DNA of 64,000 nucleotides from Mesorhizobium sp. L-2-11 (GCF_016756595.1 NZ_AP023257.1:3302001-3366000); one strand, 5' to 3'; shown: positions 52,037-62,592, counted from the first letter of the stretch. Translations and numbers: made by a program. The notes: a model not told the origin generated them from the letters alone.

Positions 52037-53443
52037 GTGCCGTCTTTACGCAAGTCACTTTTTGCCGCCTTCCTTTCGGCGACCGCGCTTTCTCCGCTAG
52101 GCGCCTCGGCGGAAACCATTCTCGGTGCACTTTCAAAGGCCTATCAGAACAATTCCCAGCTTAATTCGACCCGCGCCGGCGTCCGCGTCACCGATGAGGG
52201 CGTTGCCATCGCTAAGTCCGGCTGGCGCCCGACCATCACCGGTTCAGCGAACATCGACTACTCCAGGGGCCATTTCGATGCCCGTAGAAATGAGCCCAAC
52301 GTGCCCGGGCAGAACGGAAAAATCTCGATAACCACCGGCAACTTTGGCGTCCAGATCGACCAGACCCTGTTCGACGGCTTTCAGACCAGGAACAACGTCG
52401 CCGCCGCCGAAGCGCAGGTCCGCGCCTCGTTCGAGAGCCTGCGCAACACCGAAGAGAATATTCTGTTCAATGCGGCAAGCGCCTATATGGACGTGATTCG
52501 CGACCGCCAGGTGGCGGTGCTGACGGAGCAGAACCTGCAGTTCCTGACCGAGCAGGCGCGCGCCGCGCGCTCGCGCTTCGACGTCGGCGAAGGCACCCGC
52601 ACCGACGTGGCTCAGGCCGATGCCGAACGCTCTTCGGCCGTGGCGGAACTGGCCGCCGCCCGCGCGCAGGCGCTGGCGAGCGCTGCGACCTATCGCCAGA
52701 TCGTCGGCGACGATCCCGGCAGGCTCAGGGCCGCTTCGCCGCTGGCGAAGCTGCTGCCGACGAATCTCGATACGGCGATCGCGATCGCATCGGTTGAGCA
52801 CCCGGCCATCCTCGCCACCCAGCATCTGGTCGACGCGGCGGCGTTTACGGTGAAATCGGCCGAAGGCGCGCTGCTGCCGCAGCTTTCGGCTTCCGCCGGC
52901 GTTTCCAGCGCCTACCGCAGATCCGATCCCCTCAGCGGTCAGGATGGTACAACCAATACGGCCAACATCGGTGCCACGCTGACCATACCGATCTATTCGG
53001 GCGGGCGGACGTCGGCGATAGTGCGCCAGAACAAGGAATCGCTCAGCCAGGCCCGGATCGAGGTCGATGTCAGCCGCGACACCGTGCGGCAGGCCGTGAC
53101 CTCGGCGTGGACGCAATATACCGCCGCCCAGCAAACCGTGGTGGCCAACAGGCAGGTGATCGCCGCCGCGCAGCTTGCCCTGAGCGGCGTCATCGAGGAG
53201 CGCAATGTCGGCCAGCGCACCACGCTCGACGTCCTCAATGCGCAGGCCACGCTCATCACCGCCAAGATCAACCAGGCCAGCGCCGAACGCGATTTGGTGG
53301 TGGCGAGCTATGCCATCCTGTCGGCTATCGGTCGTCTTTCGGTCGAGCGTCTCGCCCTTCAGGTAGTGAAATACAAGCCTGAAGAGCATTACAATGCGGT
53401 CAAGGACAAATGGTTCGGCCTGCGCACGCCAGACGGCCGCTGA
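52037..53443 (+). CDS. tolC: TolC family outer membrane channel protein
   Basis: A 468-residue protein with a signal peptide (SLRKSLFAAFLSATALSPLGASA) and two OEP repeats of long coiled helices. Family features include QIDQTLFDGFQTRNNVAAAE in the first half, and IPIYSGGRTSAIVRQNKESL with NVGQRTTLDVLNAQATLI in the second. It forms the trimeric outer-membrane channel for type I secretion and efflux. The start is GTG at 52037. It acts with inner-membrane pumps encoded elsewhere. Confidence 0.94.
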   Translation: MPSLRKSLFAAFLSATALSPLGASAETILGALSKAYQNNSQLNSTRAGVRVTDEGVAIAKSGWRPTITGSANIDYSRGHFDARRNEPNVPGQNGKISITTGNFGVQIDQTLFDGFQTRNNVAAAEAQVRASFESLRNTEENILFNAASAYMDVIRDRQVAVLTEQNLQFLTEQARAARSRFDVGEGTRTDVAQADAERSSAVAELAAARAQALASAATYRQIVGDDPGRLRAASPLAKLLPTNLDTAIAIASVEHPAILATQHLVDAAAFTVKSAEGALLPQLSASAGVSSAYRRSDPLSGQDGTTNTANIGATLTIPIYSGGRTSAIVRQNKESLSQARIEVDVSRDTVRQAVTSAWTQYTAAQQTVVANRQVIAAAQLALSGVIEERNVGQRTTLDVLNAQATLITAKINQASAERDLVVASYAILSAIGRLSVERLALQVVKYKPEEHYNAVKDKWFGLRTPDGR

Positions 53444-53659
53444 TCACCTCACCAGTTTCAACTTTCGCCCAGTTTCAAGCTATTTAGAGCCCGTGCGTCC
53501 AAAAAAGGACGCGCGGGCTCTAATCTGTTGAAATCCAACACGCCCCCAGATTGGGGATTCTCGTAAGGCGATCCGTGGGTTAGGCTGTTGCCATGATTCG
53601 AATCCGGCTTTGGCCGGACAGGAAATCTGCAACGAGTCACAAGGGCGGCGGATGTGACG

Positions 53660-54568
53660 ATGGCGACGGCAAGCAGCGTACAGCGCGAACCTTCCATGGA
53701 GGAGATACTGGCTTCCATCAGGAGGATAATCGAGGACAACGATTCCGGCCGCAGGCAGCCGGACGAGGCGGACGACCTGCTGCAGGATTTGACGTCGGCA
53801 GCCGTGCCGGCACCGGCGGTAGCTGTGCCGGCACCGGCGGCAGTTGGGGTGCCGCCTGAGGCAGGCAGCGTGCCGCCTGAGGTGAGCGCGTTTCGCGCCG
53901 AGTTGCGTCCGGGATTCGACGCCAGGAGGCCGGCCACGCTGACCGAGGTGCAGGCGCAACCGTCGGCCGTCGAGCCTGTCATCGCGCACGTGGAGCCGCC
54001 GCTGCGTTCCGATCCGGCTCCGGTCAAATCGGCCGTGACGCTTGCTGGTGACAGGGTCGCGGCCGAAGCGGCCCCGGCCGCCACGCCAGAGCCGAATGCG
54101 CCTGCGACGGCAAGGGTTGCGGAGACGACCGACAGTATCGTTGCCGGGTGGCGGCGTGATATCGCCGCAGTCGGCGAAGCAAAGACCGTGGCCAAGCCGG
54201 ACAGGATCCCAGACAGGGCTGATCTGCGGCAGACGCCGGACGCCGAACCGAAGGCCGAGGTTTTCGAGGACGCGGCCGAACCTGCTTCCGAGCCGGCCCC
54301 GCCGCGAAGCGGGTTGGCGCGCCCGGCGACGAGCGAGGCACCGTCCGCTCGTCCGGCGATCCTTTCCGAACATACGGGCCGGCAAGTTGCCGCCGCCTTC
54401 GGCGAGCTTTCCGATGCGTTCGCCAGCCGCAGCAAGAAAACCTTCGACGAGATGGCCGAGGAGATGCTGAGGCCGATGCTACAGGACTGGCTGGACAACA
54501 ATCTGCCGACGCTGGTCGAGCGGCTGGTGCGCGAAGAAATCGAACGCGTGGCGCGCGGCGCGCAGTAA
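53660..54568 (+). CDS. popZ: PopZ/DUF2497-type polar organising protein
   Basis: A 302-residue protein: a conserved N-terminal helix (EPSMEEILASIRRIIEDN), a ~180-residue disordered linker rich in Pro, Ala and Glu, and the C-terminal DUF2497 oligomerisation region (FDEMAEEMLRPMLQDWLDNN, then LPTLVERLVREEIERVARG). This three-part design is that of PopZ, which forms a polar matrix anchoring chromosome and signalling proteins. Position directly upstream of valS is typical of alphaproteobacteria. A GTG 2 codons earlier is an alternative start. Confidence 0.88.
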   Translation: MATASSVQREPSMEEILASIRRIIEDNDSGRRQPDEADDLLQDLTSAAVPAPAVAVPAPAAVGVPPEAGSVPPEVSAFRAELRPGFDARRPATLTEVQAQPSAVEPVIAHVEPPLRSDPAPVKSAVTLAGDRVAAEAAPAATPEPNAPATARVAETTDSIVAGWRRDIAAVGEAKTVAKPDRIPDRADLRQTPDAEPKAEVFEDAAEPASEPAPPRSGLARPATSEAPSARPAILSEHTGRQVAAAFGELSDAFASRSKKTFDEMAEEMLRPMLQDWLDNNLPTLVERLVREEIERVARGAQ

Positions 54569-54613
54569 CGAGGCCAATTGCCGAGGGCGGCGCCGCCCCT
54601 CATCTGCCTGCCG

Positions 54614-54746
54614 GCATCTTCTCCCCGTGAACGGGGAGAAGATGCGCTGGCCGCAACCTCAGCACCCTCTCTTGCAACGCTTGAGATTGGCGAAATCTTT
54701 TGCCGAGGGCGTTTTTCTCCCCGTCAACGTACGGGGAGAAACGCCC
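54614..54746. repeat. rhizobial intergenic hairpin pair
   Basis: GCATCTTCTCCCCGT-GA-ACGGGGAGAAGATGC (54614-54645) is a perfect 15-bp hairpin. GGGCGTTTTTCTCCCCGT paired with ACGGGGAGAAACGCCC (54707-54746) is a second one with a bulge. They share the CTCCCCGT/ACGGGGAG core common in rhizobial intergenic repeats. Confidence 0.8.
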
Positions 54747-54822
54747 GGCAGGGCAATGAGGGGCAGCGCGAACCGCTAAGCGATAGCCCTGCGACGCCCA
54801 CTTCTGCAAGTTGCCCCGATCT

Positions 54823-54858
54823 GCCCAGGCGCTATTTGCTGCCCAGGCGCTATTTGCT
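54823..54858. repeat. 18-bp tandem duplication upstream of valS
   Basis: GCCCAGGCGCTATTTGCT occurs twice in a row (54823-54840 and 54841-54858), about 100 bp before the valS start. The rest of the 54569-54955 gap is the hairpin pair; no gene is seen. Confidence 0.85.
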
Positions 54859-54955
54859 GGCATGGCCGTCTGCAGCTCGCTTGCGGTTGACTTGGCTAAA
54901 ACCTTCCGATTTACACCGGACCAGCAAAAAACCCGACAGCCCGGACGCCCTTCCC

Positions 54956-57739
54956 ATGCTCGAAAAAACCTACGACGCTAAAATCGTCGAGCCGAAGATC
55001 GCCAAAGTCTGGGAGGAAGCCGACGCGTTTCGTGCCGGCGCAGGCGCCGAGGAGGGCGCAGAAGCCTTCACCATCGTCATCCCGCCGCCGAACGTCACCG
55101 GCTCGCTGCATATGGGCCATGCGCTCAACAACACGCTGCAGGACATTCTGGTGCGCTTCGAGCGCATGCGCGGCAAGAACGTGCTGTGGCAGCCCGGCAT
55201 GGACCACGCCGGCATCGCCACCCAGATGGTGGTCGAGCGCCAGCTTATGGAGAAGCAGATCCACCGCCGCGACCTGACGCGCGAAGAATTCATCGAGAAG
55301 GTCTGGGAGTGGAAGGCCGAATCCGGCGGAGCGATCTTCAACCAGCTGAAGCGGCTGGGGGCCTCGGCCGACTGGAGCCGAGAGCGTTTCACCATGGACG
55401 AGGGTCTGTCCAGGGCGGTGCTTGAAGTGTTTGTCACCCTCTATAAGGAGGGCCTGATCTACAAGGACAAGCGGCTTGTGAACTGGGACCCGAAGCTGTT
55501 GACTGCGATTTCCGACCTCGAGGTCGAACAGCAGGAGGTCAACGGCAATCTCTGGCATTTCCGCTATCCCGTCGAGGGCGAGGTCTTCGATCCGGAAAAT
55601 CCAAAAACCTTCGTCACCGTGGCGACGACGCGGCCCGAGACGATGCTGGGCGATACGGCGGTGGCAGTGCATCCCGACGACGAGCGTTTTCGGCATCTGG
55701 TCGGCAAGAACCTCGTCCTGCCGATCGTCGGCCGCAAAATCCCGGTGGTGGCGGACCAGTATTCCGATCCGGAGAAAGGCAGCGGCGCGGTCAAGATCAC
55801 GCCAGCGCACGACTTCAACGACTTCGAGGTCGGCAGGCGCCACAAGCTGCCGGCCATCAATATCCTCACCGTCGAGGCGGCGGTCGCCCTCACCGACAAT
55901 GACGAGTTTCTCGCCGGGCTGGAGATAACGCCCGAGCGTCAGGCCGTCTGGGATGAGCTCAACGGCCTCGATCGTTTCGTCGCGCGCAAGAAGATCGTCG
56001 AGCTGATGGAGGCGGGCGGCTTCCTCGAAAAGGTCGAGCCGCATCGCCATGCCGTGCCGCATGGCGATCGCGGCGGCGTGCCGATCGAACCGTTCCTGAC
56101 CGAACAATGGTATGCGAACGCGGCGGAGCTCGCCAAGCCGGCGATTGCCTCTGTGCGCGAGGGCCGCACCAGGTTCGTGCCGAAAAACTGGGAGAAGACC
56201 TATTTCGACTGGATGGAGAACATCCAGCCCTGGTGCATTTCGCGCCAGCTTTGGTGGGGACACCAGATCCCGGCCTGGTACGGGCCGGACGGCCGCATCT
56301 TCGTCGAGAAGACCGAGGAGGAGGCGCTCGCCGCCGCAATCGAATATTATCTGGCGCTGGAAGGGCCGTGGAAGGCCTGGGTCGAGGACAAACTCGAGAA
56401 TTTCAAGCCGGGCGAGATCCTGATCCGCGACGAGGACGTGCTCGACACATGGTTCTCGTCGGCGCTGTGGCCGTTCTCGACGCTCGGCTGGCCGGACCAG
56501 ACGCCGGAGCTGAAGACCTACTACCAGACCGACGTGCTGGTAACCGGCTTCGACATCATCTTTTTCTGGGTCGCTCGCATGATGATGATGGGTCTGCATT
56601 TCATGGGCGAGGAGCCGTTCCACACCGTCTATGTCCACGCGCTGGTACGCGACAAGAACGGGCAGAAGATGTCGAAGTCGAAGGGCAACGTCATCGACCC
56701 GCTCGATCTCATCGATGAATATGGCGCCGACGCGCTGCGCTTCACGCTGACGGTGATGGCCGCGCAAGGGCGTGACGTGAAGCTCGATCCGGCTCGTATC
56801 GCCGGCTACCGCAACTTCGGCACCAAGCTGTGGAACGCGACGCGTTTTGCCGAGATGAACGACGTCGCGAGAAACGACGATTTCTGGCTGAACGACGCCA
56901 AGCTGGCGGTCAACCGCTGGATCCTGACGGAACTGACACGCGCGGCGCGCGAAATCACCGATGGCATCACTTCATACCGGTTCAACGAGGCTGCGACTGC
57001 TGCCTACCGCTTCGTCTGGAACCTGTTCTGCGACTGGTACCTGGAACTGTTGAAGCCGGTCTTCATGGGCGCGGACGAGGCTGCCAAGGCCGAGAGCCGG
57101 GCTTGCGTCGCCTTCGTGCTCGACGAGATCTACAAGCTGCTGCATCCGATGATGCCGTTCATGACCGAAGAGCTGTGGGCTGAGACATCAGGTGAGGGCA
57201 AGGAACGGCCGTCGCTGCTTTGCCATGCCGCGTGGCCGTCGCCCGACTTCGAGGACGAGGCAGCGGCCGCCGACATCAATTGGCTGATCGACCTGGTCTC
57301 AGGCATCCGTTCGGTGCGTTCGGAAATGAACGTGCCGCCGGCGGCGATCGCGCCGCTGATGGTGATCGGCGCCAATACCGCAACCCGCGAAAGGCTTGAG
57401 CGCCAGGCATCGGCCATCAAGCGACTGGCGCGGGTCGGCGACATCTCGCTTGTCGATACGGCGCCCAAGGGCTCCGCCCAGATCGTGCTCAACGAGGCCA
57501 CCATCTGCCTGCCGCTCGGCAGCCTGATCGACCTTGCCGCGGAGGCGGCGCGGCTGCAAAAGGAGCTGGTCAAGGTGACCGAAGAGATCGCCCGCCTGCA
57601 CAAGAAGCTGTCCAACGACAAATTCGTCGCCAACGCGCCGGAAGATGTCGTCGAGGCCGAACGCGAAAAACTCGCCGAGTATCGCGAGGCGCAAGAGAAG
57701 CTTTCGGTGGCTCTGACACGCGTGCGCGAAGCCGGTTGA
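54956..57739 (+). CDS. valS: valine-tRNA ligase
   Basis: A 927-residue class I aminoacyl-tRNA synthetase. HIGH-type motif PNVTGSLHMGHALNNTLQD, editing (CP1) domain with TTRPETMLGDTAVAVHPDD, KMSKS motif in NGQKMSKSKGNVIDPLDLID, anticodon-binding domain, and a C-terminal coiled coil (LQKELVKVTEEIARLHKKLS). It charges tRNA-Val in the cytoplasm. The start at 54956 begins MLEKTYDAKIVEPKIAKVWE; the frame stays open far upstream but through repeats, so the long version is rejected. Confidence 0.97.
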   Translation: MLEKTYDAKIVEPKIAKVWEEADAFRAGAGAEEGAEAFTIVIPPPNVTGSLHMGHALNNTLQDILVRFERMRGKNVLWQPGMDHAGIATQMVVERQLMEKQIHRRDLTREEFIEKVWEWKAESGGAIFNQLKRLGASADWSRERFTMDEGLSRAVLEVFVTLYKEGLIYKDKRLVNWDPKLLTAISDLEVEQQEVNGNLWHFRYPVEGEVFDPENPKTFVTVATTRPETMLGDTAVAVHPDDERFRHLVGKNLVLPIVGRKIPVVADQYSDPEKGSGAVKITPAHDFNDFEVGRRHKLPAINILTVEAAVALTDNDEFLAGLEITPERQAVWDELNGLDRFVARKKIVELMEAGGFLEKVEPHRHAVPHGDRGGVPIEPFLTEQWYANAAELAKPAIASVREGRTRFVPKNWEKTYFDWMENIQPWCISRQLWWGHQIPAWYGPDGRIFVEKTEEEALAAAIEYYLALEGPWKAWVEDKLENFKPGEILIRDEDVLDTWFSSALWPFSTLGWPDQTPELKTYYQTDVLVTGFDIIFFWVARMMMMGLHFMGEEPFHTVYVHALVRDKNGQKMSKSKGNVIDPLDLIDEYGADALRFTLTVMAAQGRDVKLDPARIAGYRNFGTKLWNATRFAEMNDVARNDDFWLNDAKLAVNRWILTELTRAAREITDGITSYRFNEAATAAYRFVWNLFCDWYLELLKPVFMGADEAAKAESRACVAFVLDEIYKLLHPMMPFMTEELWAETSGEGKERPSLLCHAAWPSPDFEDEAAAADINWLIDLVSGIRSVRSEMNVPPAAIAPLMVIGANTATRERLERQASAIKRLARVGDISLVDTAPKGSAQIVLNEATICLPLGSLIDLAAEAARLQKELVKVTEEIARLHKKLSNDKFVANAPEDVVEAEREKLAEYREAQEKLSVALTRVREAG

Positions 57740-58175
57740 CAGCTCTGGTATTTGAGAATCGAATCGACTGAGGAGCGGATTTGCCAGGCCGGCTTCCGCT
57801 CCTTGGGCGCCTGATTCTCAGGAGTCGCGAGTTATGCGAACGCGCTTTTTCGGGCGGCTTCCTGCATGAAAAATAGGCATTCCGCTGCGTAAATCTTGAC
57901 GTAAACGGAATGTTTTCGGCCCCATTGTTGCCATAATGTAACAATGGAGCCTCGTCTTCGCAAAACGGCTCGTTTTGGCGTCGTTTCAGCCGTGTTTTCC
58001 GAGTTTTTTGCTCGATTTGCAGCCAAATGGGCCATTTTCCGGCTCTGCGATGAAGCTGTCACTTTGGCTGAAATGCGGTCGGCGGAGGCGTACATGTACG
58101 CATCGAGAATTCGTTGTTGCGCCGTTAACCTGAATTGGGTCTAGCTTAGTCCATTCGTACTAGGGGAAGAGATTC
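57740..58175. other. 436-bp gene-free stretch between valS and the FadL-type gene
   Basis: It contains a GGAGCGGATTT...CTTCCGCTCC stem about 30 bp after valS that may stop transcription, then an AT-richer region with T-runs likely to hold the promoter of the outer-membrane protein gene. A 66-codon plus-strand frame (57944-58144) lacks a ribosome site and any family likeness. Confidence 0.4.
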
Positions 58176-59405
58176 ATGAACAATTTGCGTCTGAAAGCGC
58201 TGGGGGCGGGGTGCTTTTCGCTATTGACATCGGGCGTTGCCAACGCCGGCGGCTTCGACCGGGGCGGTGTCAACATCGACCAGTTGTTCGATGCCGTGCC
58301 ATATTCGATCGACGCCGGCGTCACCTATGTTTCGCCACAGCGCACACTGAAGAATGTGCAGCGCCTGGATTCCCCGCCAAACCCGGTTGCGTTGTCGTCT
58401 TCGTCCGTGGACGTTGGTGGCGACTATGCGGTGCCGCGCATCGGCATCAAGGCCAACATTTTTGAACCAGTGGATTGCCTTGCGACCTATACGGAACCGT
58501 TTGGCGCGGAGGCGGACTTCGGAATGAACAACGCCTATTCGCCATCCGCGGTCGAATACTACGTCAGAACAAATGATTTCGGCCTTACCTGCTCCTACAA
58601 GGTGAATGTCGGCAAGGGCGCGCTGCGGTTCATCGGCGGGATCTCCTATCAGGAGGTCGATGCATTTCTGTCGCGCCAGACCTTGCTGGCCTTCGGCAAT
58701 ACCGGCCTCGGCAAGTTCCAGCTTTCCGACGAGGCGTGGGGCTGGCGTGCTGGCGCCGCCTATGAAATTCCCGAAATCGCCTTGCGCGCAAGCCTGGTGT
58801 ACTCTTCGAGCTACAAATATGACGAACTGTCGGGAACCGTTGATACGACCGGGTTTAGGGGTGCCTTTCCAGCGGATCTGATTCCAGGCGCTACCGGAGT
58901 GTTTCCTGTGTCCGCCTCGGCCGAAATACCCCAGGCTGTGGAACTCAAGCTGCAGAGCGGTATAGCGCCCGGCTGGCTGGCGTTTGGTTCGATCCGCTGG
59001 CAGGAATGGAGCAAGCTTGGCATCATTCCGATCCAAGGTGTTCGCAGCCCTGTAACCGGTGCTCCCTCGCCAGTTTCCTTCGATCTGCTTTATCGCGACG
59101 GCTGGACTGTCGCGGGTGGCATAGCGCATAAGTTCACTGACCAATTGTCGGCCGCGGTTTCGCTGACCTGGGATCGTGGAACCTCGACGACGTCGGGCTA
59201 TCAGTCGGATACCTGGTCCGTCGCCAGCGGCATCTCCTATTCGCCGAACGACAAGATCGAGGTCAGACTTGGTGGCTCGATCGGTGTCCTGACCAGTGGG
59301 TCGTCGACTTTCACCGGCGTTGGCGACACCGCAAATGCCGTCACCTACACATATGACGACGATCTGCTCCTTGCCGGCTCAGCTTTAGTTAAGGTCAAGT
59401 TCTAA
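58176..59405 (+). CDS. OmpP1/FadL/TodX family outer membrane transport protein
   Basis: A 409-residue beta-barrel protein. Signal peptide (LRLKALGAGCFSLLTSGVANA, cut before GGFDRGG), many alternating beta-strands, and a C-terminal aromatic (LVKVKF) for outer-membrane assembly. FadL proteins import long-chain fatty acids or hydrophobic compounds; this one lacks the strict NPA motif of classical FadL, so the substrate is open. AGGGGAAGAG precedes the ATG. A strong terminator follows. Confidence 0.85.
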   Translation: MNNLRLKALGAGCFSLLTSGVANAGGFDRGGVNIDQLFDAVPYSIDAGVTYVSPQRTLKNVQRLDSPPNPVALSSSSVDVGGDYAVPRIGIKANIFEPVDCLATYTEPFGAEADFGMNNAYSPSAVEYYVRTNDFGLTCSYKVNVGKGALRFIGGISYQEVDAFLSRQTLLAFGNTGLGKFQLSDEAWGWRAGAAYEIPEIALRASLVYSSSYKYDELSGTVDTTGFRGAFPADLIPGATGVFPVSASAEIPQAVELKLQSGIAPGWLAFGSIRWQEWSKLGIIPIQGVRSPVTGAPSPVSFDLLYRDGWTVAGGIAHKFTDQLSAAVSLTWDRGTSTTSGYQSDTWSVASGISYSPNDKIEVRLGGSIGVLTSGSSTFTGVGDTANAVTYTYDDDLLLAGSALVKVKF

Positions 59406-59423
59406 TCGTCTGTTTTCAATGGC

Positions 59424-59452
59424 AAAAAGGCCGGGCTATGCCCGGCCTTTTT
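59424..59452 (+). terminator. Rho-independent terminator after the FadL-type gene
   Basis: AAAAAGGCCGGGC-TAT-GCCCGGCCTTTTT: a perfect stem with T-run, 18 bp past the stop codon. It is the clearest terminator in the window. Confidence 0.95.
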
Positions 59453-59685
59453 GCTTGAGGGGCTTGCCCGGCGACCAAGCGGCGTGCAACGACGCCGCGT
59501 CCCTCTGCCTCACGCGATCGTGATGTTTTGGCAACAGTTTCCGGGCAACCCTCGCTGCCACAACCGCGCCCGCCGACATTGCCTACTTCCCGCCATAAAC
59601 CCGGCGCACCTCGAATTCGTCCCAGGGTATGTGCCAAAAGGCTCGGCAATGGGGCAGGTCGCACCGCTCGCGGCAAGGGAAGAGT

Positions 59686-61410
59686 ATGAACGCCAAAGTC
59701 ATCTCCAAGGCCAAGCTGCCTAGCCGCTATGTGACCGTCGGTCCGGCGCGCGCGCCGCACCGCTCCTATCTTTATGCGATGGGTTTGTCGGCGGCCGAGA
59801 TCGCGCAGCCGCTGGTCGGCGTCGCGAGCTGCTGGAACGAGGCGGCACCCTGCAACATTTCGCTGATGCGCCAGGCGCAGGTGGTCAAGAAGGGCGTCGC
59901 CGCGGCTAACGGCACGCCGCGCGAGTTCTGCACCATCACCGTCACGGACGGCATCGCCATGGGCCACCAGGGCATGAAATCGTCGCTGGTGTCGCGCGAG
60001 GTCATCGCCGATTCGGTCGAGCTCACCATGCGCGGCCATTGCTACGATGCGCTGGTCGGCCTTGCCGGTTGCGACAAGTCGCTGCCCGGCATGATGATGG
60101 CCATGGTGCGGCTCAACGTGCCGTCGATCTTCATCTATGGCGGCTCGATCCTGCCCGGTTCCTACAAGGGCCGACAGATTACCGTGCAGGATGTGTTCGA
60201 GGCCGTCGGCCAGCACTCGGTCGGCGCGATCGGCGACGCCGAACTCCTCGAAATCGAGCAAGCCGCTTGTCCGTCGGCCGGCTCCTGCGGCGCCCAGTTC
60301 ACCGCCAACACCATGGCCACCGTCGCCGAGGCCATCGGGCTGGCGCTGCCCTATTCCTGCGGGGCGCCGGCGCCTTATGAGATGCGCGACCGCTTCAATT
60401 TCGCCTCCGGCGAAAAGATCATGGAGCTGATCGCAAAAAATATCCGCCCGCGCGACATCGTCACTCTGGAGGCGCTGGAGAATGCGGCGACCGTGGTCTC
60501 GGCCACCGGCGGCTCGACCAACGCGGCACTGCATTTGCCGGCGATCGCGCATGAGGCCGGGATAAAGTTCGATCTCTTCGACGTCGCCAGGATCTTCGAG
60601 AAGACGCCTTATATCGCCGACCTGAAGCCGGGCGGCAAATATGTCGCCAAGGACATGTTCGAAGCCGGCGGCATTCCGCTGTTGATGAAGACGTTGCTCG
60701 ACCACGGCTATCTGCACGGCGACTGCCTGACCGTGACCGGCCGCACTTTAGCCGAAAATATGGAGCACGTTGCCTGGAATGTTAGCCAGGATGTGGTCCG
60801 TCCCGCCAACCGACCAATCACCCAAACGGGTGGCGTCGTGGGCTTGAAGGGAAACCTTGCCCCCGAAGGCGCGATCGTGAAGGTCGCGGGCATGTCGGAG
60901 CTTAAATTCTCTGGCCCGGCGCGCTGCTTCGATTCGGAAGAGGAATGTTTCCAGGCGGTTACGGATCGCAGCTACAGCGAAGGCGAGGTCCTCGTGATCC
61001 GCTACGAGGGACCGCGCGGCGGTCCGGGCATGCGCGAAATGCTATCGACGACGGCGGCTCTCTATGGCCAGGGCATGGGCGGCAAGGTGGCTCTCATCAC
61101 CGACGGGCGTTTTTCGGGCGCGACGCGCGGCTTCTGCATCGGCCATGTCGGGCCGGAAGCCGCCGTGGGTGGCCCGATCGGGCTGCTCAGGGATGGCGAC
61201 TTGATCTCGATCGACGCGGTGAACGGCACCATCGAGGTGGCGCTGTCCGACACCGAACTGGCGACCAGGGCAAAAGCATGGAAGGCGCGCGCGACCGACT
61301 ATCAGTCGGGCGCGATCTGGAAATATGCACAAACGGTAGGGCCTGCCCGCGACGGGGCGGTCACCCATCCCGGTGGTGCGAGAGAAACACATTGTTATGC
61401 GGATATCTGA
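59686..61410 (+). CDS. ilvD: dihydroxy-acid dehydratase
   Basis: A 574-residue IlvD/Edd family enzyme. Cluster cysteines are in [26 protein letters not shown] and [17 protein letters not shown]; the C-terminal [19 protein letters not shown] is the family signature. It makes 2-keto acids in valine, leucine and isoleucine synthesis, using a [2Fe-2S] or [4Fe-4S] cluster. The start at 59686 follows AAGGGAAGAG. Since sugar-acid dehydratases share the family, a side role in sugar acid breakdown cannot be excluded. Its 3' end overlaps exoR by 14 bp. Confidence 0.92.
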   Translation: MNAKVISKAKLPSRYVTVGPARAPHRSYLYAMGLSAAEIAQPLVGVASCWNEAAPCNISLMRQAQVVKKGVAAANGTPREFCTITVTDGIAMGHQGMKSSLVSREVIADSVELTMRGHCYDALVGLAGCDKSLPGMMMAMVRLNVPSIFIYGGSILPGSYKGRQITVQDVFEAVGQHSVGAIGDAELLEIEQAACPSAGSCGAQFTANTMATVAEAIGLALPYSCGAPAPYEMRDRFNFASGEKIMELIAKNIRPRDIVTLEALENAATVVSATGGSTNAALHLPAIAHEAGIKFDLFDVARIFEKTPYIADLKPGGKYVAKDMFEAGGIPLLMKTLLDHGYLHGDCLTVTGRTLAENMEHVAWNVSQDVVRPANRPITQTGGVVGLKGNLAPEGAIVKVAGMSELKFSGPARCFDSEEECFQAVTDRSYSEGEVLVIRYEGPRGGPGMREMLSTTAALYGQGMGGKVALITDGRFSGATRGFCIGHVGPEAAVGGPIGLLRDGDLISIDAVNGTIEVALSDTELATRAKAWKARATDYQSGAIWKYAQTVGPARDGAVTHPGGARETHCYADI

Positions 61411-62233
61411 GTTGCTGAGGCTGTCTGTCTTTTCGGCACTGGTCGCGATCGCCACGTTCGGCGCGACCTTGGGCGCCGCGGGCCAGGCCATGGCCTTCGA
61501 CGACAAGGTGTTCGACGACAAGACCGGCGTAAAGCCGAAGTCGAGCCCGTGGGCAGTGTTCCAGTTCGGCTTCTCCGCATACAAGAACGGCCGCAAGGAG
61601 CAGGCTGCGGAAGCTTATAAATACGCGGCCGAAAACGGCCAGATCGGCGCCACCTGGAAGCTTGCGCGCATGTATGCCGAGGGTGACGGCGTCGAGCGCG
61701 ACGATTACGCGGCGTTCAAGTTCTTCAGCGAGATCGTCGATCAGGACGTCGAGCCCGGTTCGCCGGAAGAGAGCTATGTCTCTGATGCGCTGGTGGCGCT
61801 CGGCGACTATCTGAGGACGGGCATCCCCGGCAGCCCGATCAAAGAGAACGAGGTGGCGGCCCAGGAGTACTACATGCGCGCCGCCGCCAACTACCGCAAC
61901 CCGAATGCCCAGTTCGAGATGGGCCAGATCTTCCTGAATGGCAAGGGCGGCGTCAAGGCGAGCATCAAGCAGGCCGGACGCTGGTTCCAACTCGCTGCGG
62001 AAAAAGGCCATGCCGGTGCGCAGGCGACGCTCGGCCACCTGCTCTTCCAGAGCGGCAAGATCGTTCGGGGGCTGGCGATGATGACCGCGGCGCTCGAACG
62101 GGCCGCGCCTTCCGACCAGCCATGGATACGCGGCATGCAGGAAGAGGCGTTTGCCGCTGCGGGCGAGGCCGACCGCCGCACCGCGATTTCGCTGGCCGAC
62201 GACATCCTCACCAAGGGCGGCGGCGACCGATAG
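61397..62233 (+). CDS. exoR: Sel1-repeat periplasmic regulator ExoR
   Basis: A 278-residue protein with a signal peptide ([20 protein letters not shown], cut near AMA|FDDK) and Sel1/TPR-like repeats: [78 protein letters not shown]. The order and wording match rhizobial ExoR, the periplasmic inhibitor of the ExoS-ChvI system that controls succinoglycan, flagella and symbiosis. The start at 61397 lies inside the ilvD 3' end. ExoS and ChvI are not in the window. Confidence 0.88.
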   Translation: MRISELLRLSVFSALVAIATFGATLGAAGQAMAFDDKVFDDKTGVKPKSSPWAVFQFGFSAYKNGRKEQAAEAYKYAAENGQIGATWKLARMYAEGDGVERDDYAAFKFFSEIVDQDVEPGSPEESYVSDALVALGDYLRTGIPGSPIKENEVAAQEYYMRAAANYRNPNAQFEMGQIFLNGKGGVKASIKQAGRWFQLAAEKGHAGAQATLGHLLFQSGKIVRGLAMMTAALERAAPSDQPWIRGMQEEAFAAAGEADRRTAISLADDILTKGGGDR

Positions 62234-62301
62234 TCGTGTAGCCAACAGCCAGGAAAGGGTGGTTAATAGTCAGGAAGGGTGGGATCTCGAAAAAGTCGAG
62301 A

Positions 62302-62592
62302 TCAATTCTCGGTCGGTTGCGTCTCGACGGGACCGGACTCCGGCGTTGAAACCGGCGTGGCCGGCGGCGCCAGCGTGGTTTTAGGACAATCGTCCTTGAT
62401 CTTTGTCCATGACGTGTTGTTGAGCACCATGTCGCAGCGGGCGAGATGGCTCCGGCCGGAAAGCGTCAGGCAGGCGACCTGGCCGATCTGGAAGGATGTT
62501 CTGTTGGCCAGGCATGCCGGGTCGGCCAACGCCGGCGTCGCCGCGAGGGCGAGCGCGGCGGCACATGGGCAAATCGCAAATCTGATCGTCAT
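62302..62592 (-). CDS. small exported cysteine-containing protein
   Basis: A 96-residue protein with a signal peptide (TIRFAICPCAAALALAATPALA) and a mature part with four cysteines (ADPACLANRT, QVACLTLSG, ARCDMVLN, DDCPKTT), suggesting two disulphides in the periplasm. The last 25 residues are Pro/Thr-rich. No known family is recognised. An upstream frame start at 62658 would hide the signal peptide, so 62592 is preferred. It lies between exoR and xthA, convergent with exoR. Confidence 0.6.
   Translation of the reverse strand: MTIRFAICPCAAALALAATPALADPACLANRTSFQIGQVACLTLSGRSHLARCDMVLNNTSWTKIKDDCPKTTLAPPATPVSTPESGPVETQPTEN

Noticed and set aside
54578..54955. N-terminal extension of ValS by 126 residues
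   Set aside because: The extension reads through the hairpin repeats and the 18-bp duplication; the normal ValS N-terminus begins at 54956.
54911..56767. 618-codon minus-strand ORF opposite valS
   Set aside because: Shadow of valS; no ribosome site, low-quality composition, and all synthetase motifs are on the plus strand.
59416..60717. 433-codon minus-strand ORF opposite ilvD
   Set aside because: Shadow frame; its first codons lie within ilvD and its end passes the FadL terminator.
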